Positions 1-9,105 of a DNA stretch of 64,000 nucleotides are shown in pieces. Both the position numbers and the translations under genes were made by a program. Every line of letters starts with the position of its first letter. Positions within the stretch are counted from its first letter, which is position 1. This DNA is from Streptomyces curacoi. Its GTDB lineage: Bacteria; Actinomycetota; Actinomycetes; Streptomycetales; Streptomycetaceae. The notes beneath the pieces are model-generated. The model was not told the DNA's origin. It saw nothing but the letters and a program-made list of their open reading frames with translations, and searched no databases. The stretch spans positions 1 to 64,000 of the forward strand of contig NZ_KQ947994.1 of the NCBI RefSeq assembly GCF_001513975.1, given 5' to 3'.

Positions 1-62
1 CTCGAGCGGGGGCAGTCGCACTTCGAGGTTGAGATCTGCCAGGTTGCTTGAAGATCGAGGTG

Positions 63-3000
63 CTAGCCCGCAGCGATGGCCGAGTATGACCACACATCCG
101 CAGGCAGCTCATAATGCAGTCGCCAGGTGATAGCCATGGGCTTGCTGCCCTCGTGCTGGACATAGGTAGCCGGGCCGAGCAGCATCCAAGGTTGGGCCTT
201 GCCGATGTCGGTGTCTTTGTAGCGTCGCATGAACAGCAGCACGTGGCTTCCCCGTTGGGCGTGTTGCTGGTAGCGCAAGCCCGTGGGCGAGGTGTCTGCG
301 GTTGTGCTCTGTGACTCCCAGTGGAAGAGAGAGGGCGTCAACGCGTAGTCCTTGTACCGGACGGTGGGGGAGAAGTCCTTCTCGTTCTTCTCAAGAGTGA
401 TCAGCAGTGCGTCCGTTTGGTTCGACTCATCCCACAAGACACCCTGTGCAAAGGACCCGGGCATCTGACCGCCGAGGCGAGCGACGCCAAGCGCGGCAAG
501 TATCTCCGAGCGGTTGTACGCGCTGTGGATCTTCAAGGGGATGTGTGCGTGCGGGCCCTCCAAAGAAATGGGCAAGTGGTCGGCTTGCCCCATCACGTGG
601 TCGAGTACCTGACGCAGTTCGCTACGGAGTGCTCGCTGCTCACGAAGTGATTCAAGCCCCCGCGCGTATGAGTTGAACCCACCAGCCTTGTCCCAGAGGT
701 TGAAGAACAGCATGCGCGCGTAGGTTTGGTCTCTTGGACTCAGCGACTCGTACCTCGGCGCGTCATCGCTCAACAAGCGGGTGTATGCATCAGCACGTTC
801 ACGGTCATCGACATGCAGAAATGCGTGCACGCGCTTCAACAGATCGTCCTCGCCTGGCTGGGCAGGCAGCTCGGCCAGGCCGGCTCGGCGTAGCACCGTC
901 GTCCACGAGTTGCTTGACTTGTACAACTCTCTGATTTCGCGACGGCTTTCGCGGAGATAGTCCGCGAGGAGCGGGGTGTTGAAGACTCGAACTTCCTTGG
1001 CAAGGGTTTGAACAGTCGCCTTGAGCTGGGTGCGGATGTTGTCCAGCACTAGATCCTTGGACTTTCCCTCAAGGATGATCTGGCAGCCGGACGGCAGCAT
1101 GGGGAAGTCGTGCTCAGCGTGCTCAAGAAGACGGTTACGCGACAAGTTGGTCATCGCGCGGAACTGCTCCTCGAAGCGGAACTCGGCACGATGCTGGCCG
1201 ATGAAGTCGAGCACAGTGAGCACGGGCTTGTCCGGGGTGCGCCGCAGTCCTCGCCCGAGTTGCTGGAGGAAGACGGTCGCACTGCTCGTTGGGCGCAGGA
1301 GGAGCAACGTATCGACGTCGGGGATGTCCAAGCCCTCGTTGAGGAGATCTACGGAGAAGATGACTTGGATTTCTCCGGCCTTGAGCTGAGATAGAACATG
1401 GTCACGGACTTCAGGCCTCGAGGCGCTGTCCAGGGCCTCAGCTTTGAAGCCCGCATCTTGGAAGCACTTAGCCATGAAGTGAGCATGCTTTCTGCTGACG
1501 CAGAATCCGAGCGCCCGCATGCTCATCGGGTCAGACACCTTGTCCCGGACCTGCTTGATGACGATACGGGCCCGAGCGTGGTCGGCAGAGAGCAAGTCAC
1601 CGAGTTGGCTTTGGTCGTATGTCCCAGCACGCCAGTTGAGGCGGGTGAGGTCGGTGCCGTCGGGCACACCGAAGTAGTGGAACGGACAGAGGAGGTTGTT
1701 GTCGAGAGCCTCCCATAGCCGCATCTCGGCGGCTATCCGTCCCTCAAAGAAGGTGTCCTGGACGTTGAGACCGTCGGCACGTTCGGGCGTGGCGGTCAGG
1801 CCAAGGAGTTGCTTCGGTCTGAAGTGGTTGAGAACGCGGCGATACGTCGTAGCCGTGGCGTGATGGAACTCGTCGATGACGATGATCTCGAAGTGTTCTG
1901 GGGCGAACTGGTCGAGGCGTTGGTCGGTGAGTGACTGGACGCTGGCGAAGACGTGCTTCCAGCCGCGGGGTAGCTCGCCGCTGAAGAGCGCTTCGCCGAA
2001 GGACGCGTCATCGAGCACTTCGCGGTACTTGCGCAGCGACTGCTTCAGGATCTCTTTGCGATGTGCCACGAAGAGAAGCCGAGGGTACTGCTTGCCGCCC
2101 CACTCCTTATGCAGATTGCGGTAGTCAAGGGCAGCCATGACGGTCTTGCCTGTACCGGTCGCGGCAACAAGCAGGTTGTGCTGGTGGCCGTGCACCTCAC
2201 GTGCGACGCGCAGGCGCTCCAGCATGTCGGCCTGGTGAGGGTGCGGCCGAACTTCAAGACCCGAGAGGCTGATCTTGGAGTCTTGGTTAGACGGTGACCC
2301 GCCCGCCATGCGCAGCGCGTCGTCCAACTTGCGGGCGTCGCGACCTGGATCGTAGGACTCAAAAGCGATGTCGTTCCAGTACGCGTCGAAGGTCGCCTGA
2401 AACTTGTTGAGCACTGCCGGAGTGGCCACTGACGATAGGCGCACGTTCCACTCCAGGCCATCGAGTAGTGCGGCCTTCGAGAGGTTGGAGCTGCCGACGT
2501 ACGCTGTATCGAAGCCGCTCTTGCGACGGAATAGCCAGGCCTTTGCATGCAGGCGCGTTGAGCGGATCTCGTAGTTGACCTTCACCTCAGCGCCGAAGTC
2601 GCGGACGAGTCGGTCGAGTGCATGGCGGTCGGTAGCGCCGATATAGGTGGTTGTGATCACTCGGATGGGGACGCCGCGTTCCGCGGCGGCACGGAGGGAG
2701 TTCTCGAGCACCCGCAGGCCGTACCACTTCACGAAGGCGCAGAGCAGATCGATGCGGTCAGCTGTTGCTAGCTCAGCGCGCAGCTCGCTGCCGAGGCTCG
2801 GATCCTCGGGGGAGTTGGTGATGAGCGCGGTCTCCGATAGTGGTGTGAGCGGGCGTATCGTGTAGACGCCGGGCGCCTCGTTCTCGGCCAGAGCGAGGAG
2901 TTGGCGCGGTCCATCGGCGATGAGCTCTACAGCATCGCTGCTTCCGAGACCGGCAGGGTCGGACGCCAGAGACGCGATGATCTGGTTCGCGACGGCGACG

Positions 3001-3200
3001 CGCTTGTCATGCGGCAGCTGACTCAGTCGCCGACTTGCGGCCTGACTGATATGTCGGGCTAGTACATGCGGGGATGATTCTTCGCTGACCTCGTCATCGA
3101 TGGCTTTCCAACCCGCCGCGTTCAACTGCTCCATCTGCTCATGCATGCGTTGGGTGACGAGTTCCTCGTAAACACCCGCGACAGGCTGCGACAGATCCAT
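63..3200 (-). CDS. PLD-like nuclease fused to SF2 helicase, DUF3427 C-terminus
   Basis: Predicted DNA-repair or defence nuclease-helicase of 1045 residues. Residues ~140-260 form a phospholipase D-like nuclease with one HxK motif (His218, Lys220) and a GSSN at 236-239; a single motif suggests it works as a dimer. A superfamily II helicase core follows: GTGKT (349-353), DEFH (443-446), TATP (469-472) and a motif VI QQLGRGLRR. The last ~300 residues look like the DUF3427 tail of this family. I start at ATG 3200, where the family-typical GVYEEL N-terminus begins; the frame stays open to 3356 but that part resembles nothing. A line I counted has ~62% G+C against ~72% in the neighbouring gene, and A/T-ending codons are common, which suggests transfer. 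No partner gene lies to its right; the left is outside the window. Confidence 0.85.
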   Translation of the reverse strand: MDLSQPVAGVYEELVTQRMHEQMEQLNAAGWKAIDDEVSEESSPHVLARHISQAASRRLSQLPHDKRVAVANQIIASLASDPAGLGSSDAVELIADGPRQLLALAENEAPGVYTIRPLTPLSETALITNSPEDPSLGSELRAELATADRIDLLCAFVKWYGLRVLENSLRAAAERGVPIRVITTTYIGATDRHALDRLVRDFGAEVKVNYEIRSTRLHAKAWLFRRKSGFDTAYVGSSNLSKAALLDGLEWNVRLSSVATPAVLNKFQATFDAYWNDIAFESYDPGRDARKLDDALRMAGGSPSNQDSKISLSGLEVRPHPHQADMLERLRVAREVHGHQHNLLVAATGTGKTVMAALDYRNLHKEWGGKQYPRLLFVAHRKEILKQSLRKYREVLDDASFGEALFSGELPRGWKHVFASVQSLTDQRLDQFAPEHFEIIVIDEFHHATATTYRRVLNHFRPKQLLGLTATPERADGLNVQDTFFEGRIAAEMRLWEALDNNLLCPFHYFGVPDGTDLTRLNWRAGTYDQSQLGDLLSADHARARIVIKQVRDKVSDPMSMRALGFCVSRKHAHFMAKCFQDAGFKAEALDSASRPEVRDHVLSQLKAGEIQVIFSVDLLNEGLDIPDVDTLLLLRPTSSATVFLQQLGRGLRRTPDKPVLTVLDFIGQHRAEFRFEEQFRAMTNLSRNRLLEHAEHDFPMLPSGCQIILEGKSKDLVLDNIRTQLKATVQTLAKEVRVFNTPLLADYLRESRREIRELYKSSNSWTTVLRRAGLAELPAQPGEDDLLKRVHAFLHVDDRERADAYTRLLSDDAPRYESLSPRDQTYARMLFFNLWDKAGGFNSYARGLESLREQRALRSELRQVLDHVMGQADHLPISLEGPHAHIPLKIHSAYNRSEILAALGVARLGGQMPGSFAQGVLWDESNQTDALLITLEKNEKDFSPTVRYKDYALTPSLFHWESQSTTADTSPTGLRYQQHAQRGSHVLLFMRRYKDTDIGKAQPWMLLGPATYVQHEGSKPMAITWRLHYELPADVWSYSAIAAG

Positions 3201-3436
3201 CGGCTGAGCCACGCTGTTCCCCAATCCCCACACAGCAATGGCTCTTTTGTAGCAGGTGGCACACTCGGATAAGGGGCAATGGTCGTAGGCGTTCAGTGAG
3301 TGCAGTCCGGGCAGGGAGGGCCTGCACCGCTGCGAGGGAGTCCAGATCAGTGTCACAACCAGTCTGTGGACTCCCTCGCTTTCATGTCCTGCGCGACAGC
3401 GAGCCCTGCACGTCGTTCATCTGGGCCGTGGGGGCG

Positions 3437-4459
3437 TCAGCCTTGTGGCTCCACTCCGTGGCAGTCTCCATAAAGCCGCCCCGACCCACACCAACAAACC
3501 ACCCCCCGCTGCGGCGGCCAAGCCACAGCCCGCCCCCGGGCCGCCAGTGTCGTCGCATACTGCGGTAGCAGGGTCGGGTCCTCCGGTGATGCCCCCTCCG
3601 AAGCCGCGAAGGCCTCGTACGAAGGGACCGTCCCCGTGACGATGCCCAGGTTCGGGGTGCCGGAGGACGACAGCTCGCGCAGGGAGGCCTCTATGGTCGC
3701 CAGGTGCTCCTCATGGGAGGGGTACTCCACCGCGAGGGACGGGTACGCGGCCACCAGTTCCGCCAGTTCGTCCGCCGTCCAGTGCAGGACCGCCACCGGG
3801 AAGGGGCGGGACAGTGCCTCGCGGTAGGCGCCGAGTTCTGCTCGGAGGCGGGAGATCTCCGCCGCCAGTTCCGCCGGGTTGTCCGAGCCCAGGGACCAGA
3901 CGCGCTTGGGGTCGTGGAGCTCGTCCAAGGAGACCGGCATCGAGTGGAGGGTGTCCGCGAGGGTGTCCCACTCGTCGTGGGGCACGCCCAGCATCCGCCG
4001 TACCCTGTGGCGGCCGATGAGGAGCGGGTGTGTGGCGTACGGCGGTTCCGGTACGTCCGTCAGGAGGAGCCGGGCTCCCTCCGTGAAGGTCTCCTGCGCC
4101 TGCTCCAGCTCGTCGTGGGCCTCCAGGGCCTCCGCGACGATCACCCATGGCGCCGGGTCTCTCGGTGACGCTGTCCGGACGCCCTCGATGATCGCCCTGG
4201 CCTCCGCCTCGTGGCCGTACTCCCAGAGGTTCGACGCCTTGAGGGCGCGTACCAGGTACGGGTTCTCCAGGCCTACGGACGAGGAGAGCAGGCGGTCGTA
4301 GAGCGCGGTGGCGGCGGGGCGGTCGCCGGCCAGTTCCAGGTGGGCCGCGGCGCGCAGGAGCAGGGCCTCGGCGTCCTCGGGGTAGAGGCCGGCGGTTCGC
4401 TCCAGGCGTGCCGCCTCGGCGGTGTGGTCGACGTTTTCGGCAGGCGTGTCGGGGCGCAT
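3437..4459 (-). CDS. SEC-C motif protein with TPR-like helical body
   Basis: About 340 residues. The N-terminal part is rich in Ala/Leu helical pairs (for example DAEALLLRAAAHLELAG, then RALKASNLWEYGHEAEA), consistent with TPR-like repeats. The extreme C-terminus carries a zinc-binding SEC-C motif, CWCGSGRLYGDCH, the metal site known from the SecA tail and from many stand-alone bacterial proteins. Precise role unknown; SEC-C proteins often bind proteins or nucleic acids. Start is uncertain: ATG 4459 is used, ATG 4480 is in frame 7 codons upstream, and neither has a good ribosome-binding site. It lies 83 bp downstream of a same-strand membrane protein gene and may be co-transcribed with it. 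Confidence 0.75.
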   Translation of the reverse strand: MRPDTPAENVDHTAEAARLERTAGLYPEDAEALLLRAAAHLELAGDRPAATALYDRLLSSSVGLENPYLVRALKASNLWEYGHEAEARAIIEGVRTASPRDPAPWVIVAEALEAHDELEQAQETFTEGARLLLTDVPEPPYATHPLLIGRHRVRRMLGVPHDEWDTLADTLHSMPVSLDELHDPKRVWSLGSDNPAELAAEISRLRAELGAYREALSRPFPVAVLHWTADELAELVAAYPSLAVEYPSHEEHLATIEASLRELSSSGTPNLGIVTGTVPSYEAFAASEGASPEDPTLLPQYATTLAARGRAVAWPPQRGVVCWCGSGRLYGDCHGVEPQG

Positions 4460-4542
4460 GGGGGACACCGTACTGCCCATGACTGACGGAGGTGAGAACG
4501 GAGGACGGATGAAGGGGAGGGCAGGGGGAGGGCCGGGAGCTC

Positions 4543-4989
4543 TTATGCCTGGGCCAGGTACAGCAGCGTCGCGAACGGCACCGGGATCAGTGCCGCAGTC
4601 GCCAGCCACCTGCCCGGGCCGTCGTCGGGTCGGGTGCGTGGGCGCAGGACGTCGACCATCACCACCAGCATCAGCAGCAACGCTCCCGTCAGCGCCAGCG
4701 CGAACATCACCGGGCCCGCGTGATCGAGCGTGTGGAAGTTGCAGTTCTGCACGTCCGGCCTGGCCATGTCCCTGATGTCCCGGCAGTCCATGGGCAGGTA
4801 CTCGGTCAGCAGCCAGTACGTCAGGTAGAGCGGGATGATCGCGGGCACGCCGAGGGCCAGGTTCACCAGGGCGGGCACCAGCAGGCCGCGCCGGCGCCCG
4901 CTACGGGGCTCGGTGTCCGGGCTCTGGTGCCCGCGATCGTCTTCTTCCGGTTCCACGACCGCATCCGCATCCGCATCCGCATCCGCCAC
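4543..4989 (-). CDS. Small membrane protein with Asp-Ala repeat N-terminus
   Basis: 148 residues, unrecognised. Three hydrophobic segments are visible: ~36-62 (LLVPALVNLALGVPAIIPLY), ~93-113 (MFALALTGALLLMLVVM) and ~129-147. The segment between the first two holds two cysteines (DCRDIRD and NCNFH) on what would be the same membrane face. The N-terminus is Ala-Asp repeated, encoded by a hexanucleotide repeat directly after the GTG start, followed by an acidic/basic linker. No clear ribosome-binding site precedes the GTG. It sits upstream of the SEC-C gene on the same strand and downstream of a galactanase gene transcribed the same way. Confidence 0.6.
   Translation of the reverse strand: MADADADADAVVEPEEDDRGHQSPDTEPRSGRRRGLLVPALVNLALGVPAIIPLYLTYWLLTEYLPMDCRDIRDMARPDVQNCNFHTLDHAGPVMFALALTGALLLMLVVMVDVLRPRTRPDDGPGRWLATAALIPVPFATLLYLAQA
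4961..4984. repeat. Hexanucleotide repeat (gcatcc)4 at a gene start
   Basis: Four exact copies of gcatcc lie just inside the start of the 4543-4989 membrane protein and encode its Asp-Ala repeat. Slippage by whole units would change the N-terminus length without shifting frame. Confidence 0.9.
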
Positions 4990-5065
4990 GTGGCACAGGA
5001 CGTACCGGAGACACCTCCGGTTGCGTCACGTTGCGGAGGACCGCCGTCGCGTCACCGCCGCCGGC

Positions 5066-6538
5066 TCAGATCACCACCCCGTCGATCTGCAACGTCTGCA
5101 CCGACTTCGCCGCGAACGGCACCGCCACCGACTTCCCGCTCAGGAACGTGTTCGAGTACGCCCGGTACCGGTCCCCGCCCGTCGTCACCGTGTTCCAGCG
5201 CGGCACAAGGCCGCCGGAGCCGCCGCTCACCGTCGTGAAGCGGGACAGGTTGAAGGTGAGGGTCTGGGCGGACGTGCTCGTGTTCACCGCGACGATCACC
5301 AGGCGGCGCGCCGCCGCGTCGTAGGCCGCCGCCGCGTAGCTCACGCCCGTGTCGAGGATCCGCATGCCCGGGCGGATGTGGCGGCTGAACTGCGCCATTA
5401 CGTAGTACTTGGTCTGGACGGTCGTCGGCTGGAGCGTGTTCGCGTCGTACGCGATCATCGCCCAGCCCGCCGTCGGGTCCATGACCTGCCAGTAGCACCA
5501 GGCGGTCGGGTGCAGCCAGCGGAAGTCGTAGCAGAGGTTGGAGGCCATGGTGAGGCCGGTGCCGTCGCTGTCGCCCGTCTCCGAGTTCCACAGCTTCTTG
5601 CCGGAGGTGGTGACCACGTCCGTGTAGAGGAGGTCGCGTCGGCCGCCCGAGCCCTGGTAGCCGTGCACGTTGACCTGGCTGACCAGCGCCTTGGTGGAGG
5701 AGTTGAAGGACGACCAGGTGGAGCGGGCCGTGTCGTAGTTCGTCTCGTCCGACGCCGCGATGCGGATGCCCGTCAGGCCCCGCTTGTCCAGCTCGCTGCG
5801 CATGTAGGGGAGTACGGCCGCCTGGACCGCCGGGTCCATGTGGCAGCCCTCCTGGGTGCCGGTGGCGGTCCACCAGGTGGAGGCCGGCTCGTTGAAGGGG
5901 TCGACGGTCGCGAAGTTCACGCCCCAGTTGCTCCTGGCGTACAACGCCGTCGCGGCCAGATGGGACGCATGCTGGCGGTAGTTCCAGGTCTGGAGGTTGT
6001 TGCCGCCGTTCGCCGCGCCGGACGGGTTGTGGTTGCTGCACATCCACCACATCGGGGAGTTGGCGAACAGCTCCGTCGTCGCGCCCCGCTGGGTCGCCTT
6101 GACCAGCATCGCGCGCTGGTTCGCGTCCGCCGTCCAGTCCCAGGCCGAGGACGTGGGGTCCTCGTTGTTCCAGTTCTGCCAGAAGCCCTCGATCTGCTTG
6201 AAGGCGGGGATGTTGGGCGACTCGACCATCGACTCGCCGTCCACGCTGTTCCAGCTGCATGCGCCGAGGTTGTAGCGGGCGATGTTGAGGCCCAGGCCGG
6301 GCAGTGCCGTGCCGTTGTAGGTCACCGACTTGGTGGTGAAGAAGAGGTCGGCGAAGTCGTCCCGGGCGCCGAAGACGTTGGCCCACCAGGCGAGGGAGGT
6401 GCCCCAGCCCTCCCAGGTGCCGTACGAGGTGCCGGGGTTGACGGCGATGGTCGCGTCCGCGTGTGCGGTGCCCGTCGCCAGGGCGCTGCCGAAGAGTGCG
6501 CCGCCTGTCGCCGCCAGCAGAGTTCTGCGTCGGATCAT
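5066..6538 (-). CDS. Secreted GH30 glycoside hydrolase, likely endo-beta-1,6-galactanase
   Basis: 490 residues with a twin-arginine-type signal (MIRRRTLL then a hydrophobic stretch and AHA cleavage site near residue 27). The mature protein follows the GH30 clan-A pattern: the acid/base Glu217 in DPFNEP and the probable nucleophile Glu320 in NSETGDS, with aromatic-rich substrate loops (TWEGWGTSLAWW, SPMWWMCSNH). The sequence is of the type annotated as endo-beta-1,6-galactanase (GH30_5), which would cut side chains of plant arabinogalactan outside the cell. A beta-sandwich tail of ~90 residues ends the protein. A good ribosome-binding site (GGAG) precedes ATG 6538. An imperfect inverted repeat TGTC-n9-GACA at 6637-6653 lies about 100 bp upstream and could be an operator. 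Substrate assignment is family inference. Confidence 0.82.
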   Translation of the reverse strand: MIRRRTLLAATGGALFGSALATGTAHADATIAVNPGTSYGTWEGWGTSLAWWANVFGARDDFADLFFTTKSVTYNGTALPGLGLNIARYNLGACSWNSVDGESMVESPNIPAFKQIEGFWQNWNNEDPTSSAWDWTADANQRAMLVKATQRGATTELFANSPMWWMCSNHNPSGAANGGNNLQTWNYRQHASHLAATALYARSNWGVNFATVDPFNEPASTWWTATGTQEGCHMDPAVQAAVLPYMRSELDKRGLTGIRIAASDETNYDTARSTWSSFNSSTKALVSQVNVHGYQGSGGRRDLLYTDVVTTSGKKLWNSETGDSDGTGLTMASNLCYDFRWLHPTAWCYWQVMDPTAGWAMIAYDANTLQPTTVQTKYYVMAQFSRHIRPGMRILDTGVSYAAAAYDAAARRLVIVAVNTSTSAQTLTFNLSRFTTVSGGSGGLVPRWNTVTTGGDRYRAYSNTFLSGKSVAVPFAAKSVQTLQIDGVVI

Positions 6539-6823
6539 GACTTCTCCGCTTCGTTCAACGGCCGGTCGTCGTCGAACCGGCGTCGTGGCCTGACCCGTTC
6601 ATGCCGACACGAAGCATCGGGTGTGGCATGTGAGGTTGTCGAGAGTTCTGACAGCCCTTTCTCAAACCTGTGGAGGAAGGGGAGGTGGAAGGGGGAGGGG
6701 TGGTGGGAGGAAGTGTTCGGAGGGTCGGACACGTACGTGACGCGGACGCGGGCGTGCACGGCTCTGGAGACCTCGTGCCCCGGCCTCTATCGTGCGGGCG
6801 GCCCCGGTGGAGGAGGCTGACGG

Positions 6824-7609
6824 ATGGTGCGGGTTCGTGTCGTGCAGCACGGCGGTCTGCGGCGGCGTGCCCTGCGGCGGCGGGTGCTGTGGGGCGGCGG
6901 GGAGGTGCTCGTCACCGCCGGGGTCGTGCTTCTGCTGCTGGTCGTGCATCAGCTGTGGTGGAGCAACCGGGAGGCCAGGGAGGGAGCCGAGCGGGCGGTC
7001 CGGGCGCTGGAGCGGGAGTGGGACGGGGCGGGCGGCGACTCCCGTACGGCCGTACCGGCGGCGACGCCCCCGCCCGCGCCCGCCTCCACCGGCCCGCCCG
7101 AGCGCCCGGCCGCCGCGGGGCGCCCGTCCGCCGACGACCGCTCACCCGCCCCCGACTGGTCCCAGGCCTACGCCATCCTCACCATCCCCCGCCTCCACCT
7201 CCGCGTCCCCGTCGCCGAGGGCGTCAGCGAGGGCGGCGTCCTCGACAAGGGCTACGTCGGCCACTATCCCGGCACCCAACAGCCGGGCCGGCCCGGCAAC
7301 TTCGCCCTTGCCGGGCACCGCAACACCCACGGCGAGCCCTTCCGGTACCTCAACCGGCTCGCCCCCGAGGACACCATCCGGGTCGAGACGCGGAGCGCCA
7401 TGTACACGTACGCCGTCGACCGGACCCTGCCGCAGACCGCCGCGCATGACGGGAGCGTCATCGGGCCGGTCCCGCGCTCCACCGTCAGGCCGGGCCACGG
7501 CTATACCGAACCCGGTTACTACCTCACCCTCACCACCTGCACGCCGGAGTACACGTCGAAGTACCGGCTGGTGGTCTGGGGCAAGCTCGTCTCCATGCGG
7601 CCCCGCTAG
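6824..7609 (+). CDS. Class E sortase
   Basis: 261-residue membrane-anchored transpeptidase that would attach surface proteins with LAxTG-type signals to peptidoglycan. One N-terminal membrane segment (~26-45) is followed by a Pro/Ala-rich linker (~75-110) and the sortase barrel. Catalytic residues are visible: His165 in LAGHRNTHG, Cys239 in TLTTCT and Arg248 in SKYRLVVWG; TLTTC is characteristic of class E enzymes of Actinobacteria. GGAGG upstream supports ATG 6824. No substrate gene is directly adjacent, but a protein ending in LARTG plus a hydrophobic tail is encoded ~5.5 kb downstream (13132-13944) and a class F sortase at 15524, so this region concentrates sortase functions. Confidence 0.9.
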   Translation: MVRVRVVQHGGLRRRALRRRVLWGGGEVLVTAGVVLLLLVVHQLWWSNREAREGAERAVRALEREWDGAGGDSRTAVPAATPPPAPASTGPPERPAAAGRPSADDRSPAPDWSQAYAILTIPRLHLRVPVAEGVSEGGVLDKGYVGHYPGTQQPGRPGNFALAGHRNTHGEPFRYLNRLAPEDTIRVETRSAMYTYAVDRTLPQTAAHDGSVIGPVPRSTVRPGHGYTEPGYYLTLTTCTPEYTSKYRLVVWGKLVSMRPR

Positions 7610-7746
7610 GGCCGTCGCCGGGCCACCGGGTCGCCGGGTCGCCGGGTCGCCGGGCCTGTCCGGCCGAATGACGGATCCTGTATAACGAATAGCGAAATAA
7701 CGAACATCAGGACGAGCCGTGTCGGATACGCGAGGGAGGGGCGCCG

Positions 7747-8058
7747 GTGATCCGTAACTGGGCGAATCCGCGTCCCGCCGCCACGCTGCTGCTGCTCTTC
7801 CTCCAGGTCGCCCTGCTCGACACCACGAGCCTCTCCGCGACCGTCGCCCTCGCCGCGACCGCCGCCGCGAGTTCCGCGTTCGCCGTCTGCTCCCTCCTGG
7901 CCTCGCGGGCCGCGCCCGCGGTTGCGCCCACCCGGGTGCGTACGGCCATCCGTGACCGGGCCCGCCGTACGGCCTTCCTGCCCCAACGCGACCCCGACGC
8001 CTCGGGCCGGCCACGGCCCAGGGCACCCGGGCACGCCCTCCCGGCGACCGTCGCGTAG
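7747..8058 (+). CDS. DUF6412-type small membrane protein
   Basis: 103 residues. The N-terminal half is a hydrophobic hairpin (ATLLLLFLQVALLD, then SATVALAATAAASSAFAV), the C-terminal half an Arg/Pro-rich cytoplasmic tail. It matches what I recall of DUF6412, a small Streptomyces family normally encoded just upstream of a YidC/Oxa1 insertase, as here (129 bp before 8188). A role alongside the insertase is inferred from this pairing only. Start GTG 7744 or ATG 7747 are nearly equivalent. Confidence 0.65.
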   Translation: MIRNWANPRPAATLLLLFLQVALLDTTSLSATVALAATAAASSAFAVCSLLASRAAPAVAPTRVRTAIRDRARRTAFLPQRDPDASGRPRPRAPGHALPATVA

Positions 8059-8187
8059 GGCACGCACCGCCATCGGAGACACCCCGTTCCGAGCCGTGTG
8101 ACCTCGCGCGGGTCGTCATGCCGCCATGCCGATTCCCGGCATTTCCCTCATCGCTCCGGCACGACGAGACCCTCGGAGGGCTCACCC

Positions 8188-8901
8188 ATGTCCGTTTTCG
8201 CCGACCTTGTTCAGCGACTCGCCGACCTGCTCGACCCGCTGTTCGGCGCCTCCGCGGCCGCCGCCGCGATCGTCCTGTTCACCGCGTTCGTACGGCTGCT
8301 CGTGCATCCGCTGTCCCGGGCGGCGGCGCGCGGGCAGAAGGCCCGTACCGAACTCCAGCCGAAGATCGCCGAGCTGCGGAAGAAGCACGCGAAGAACCCC
8401 GAGAAACTGCAGAAGGCCGTGCTGGAACTGCACGCCGAGGAAAAGGTGTCCCCGCTGTCCGGGTGTCTGCCCAGCCTGTGCCAGCTGCCCGCGTTCTTCC
8501 TGCTCTACCACCTGTTCTCGAACACGACCATCGGCGGGCAGGCGAACGAACTCCTCACCCACCAGCTGTTGGCCGCGCCGCTCGGCGGCCACTGGGCGGA
8601 CGCGCTGGGGGACGGCGGGGTGTTCGGCGGCGCGGGGCTCGTGTACGCCGGGCTGTTCGTGGTCGTCGCCTGCGTCGCCGCGTTCAACTACCGCCGTACG
8701 AAGCTGATGATGGCCGCCAATCCGGTGGTGCCGGTGGCGGACGGTACGCCGGTGCCGGGGATGGGGGCGATGAGCAAGGTCATGCCATTCATGTCCTTCT
8801 TCACGCTCTTCACGGTGGCGGTGGTGCCGCTGGCCGCCGCGCTGTACGTGGTGACCAGCACGACGTGGAGCGCGGTGGAGCGGGCCGTGCTCTACCGCTG
8901 A
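8188..8901 (+). CDS. yidC: YidC/Oxa1-family membrane protein insertase (second paralogue type)
   Basis: 237 residues. It would insert membrane proteins, alone or with the Sec translocon. The fold is visible: a first membrane segment with the conserved Arg (AFVRLLVHPLSR), a cytoplasmic charged hairpin rich in Lys/Glu (~45-80, KIAELRKKHAKNPEKLQK), then membrane segments at ~90-110, ~145-165 and two near the end (MPFMSFFTLFTVAVVPLAAALY). It is shorter than the main YidC encoded with rpmH/rnpA near the origin and lacks a long periplasmic domain, as usual for Gram-positive homologues. GGAGGG ahead of ATG 8188 fixes the start and excludes a longer frame from 8098. Pairing with a DUF6412 gene suggests the accessory copy. 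Confidence 0.88.
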   Translation: MSVFADLVQRLADLLDPLFGASAAAAAIVLFTAFVRLLVHPLSRAAARGQKARTELQPKIAELRKKHAKNPEKLQKAVLELHAEEKVSPLSGCLPSLCQLPAFFLLYHLFSNTTIGGQANELLTHQLLAAPLGGHWADALGDGGVFGGAGLVYAGLFVVVACVAAFNYRRTKLMMAANPVVPVADGTPVPGMGAMSKVMPFMSFFTLFTVAVVPLAAALYVVTSTTWSAVERAVLYR

Positions 8902-9105
8902 TCTCGCCGTGCCCTGTCACTGACCTCGCCGCGCTCTGTCGCTGACCCCAGTGCCGACACCTCCGACCTGCGGCCCGGGTTCCGGCCCCTACGGTCCAGT
9001 ACGTGAACCGGGTATTGCGGACTGGCACCGGACCTTGGAGGATCGACCAGTCCTCCGATGGCTGCACACGTCGGCGGGCGCCCGCGATCGAGGGAGACTG
9101 TGATC

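Noticed and set aside
5052..6386. 444-residue frame in another register of the galactanase gene
   Set aside because: Arg/Gly/Pro-rich shadow; GH30 signatures are in the annotated frame.
7142..8185. Minus-strand frame across the sortase end and DUF6412 gene
   Set aside because: Low-complexity Arg/Gly composition; the plus strand holds recognisable genes with ribosome-binding sites.
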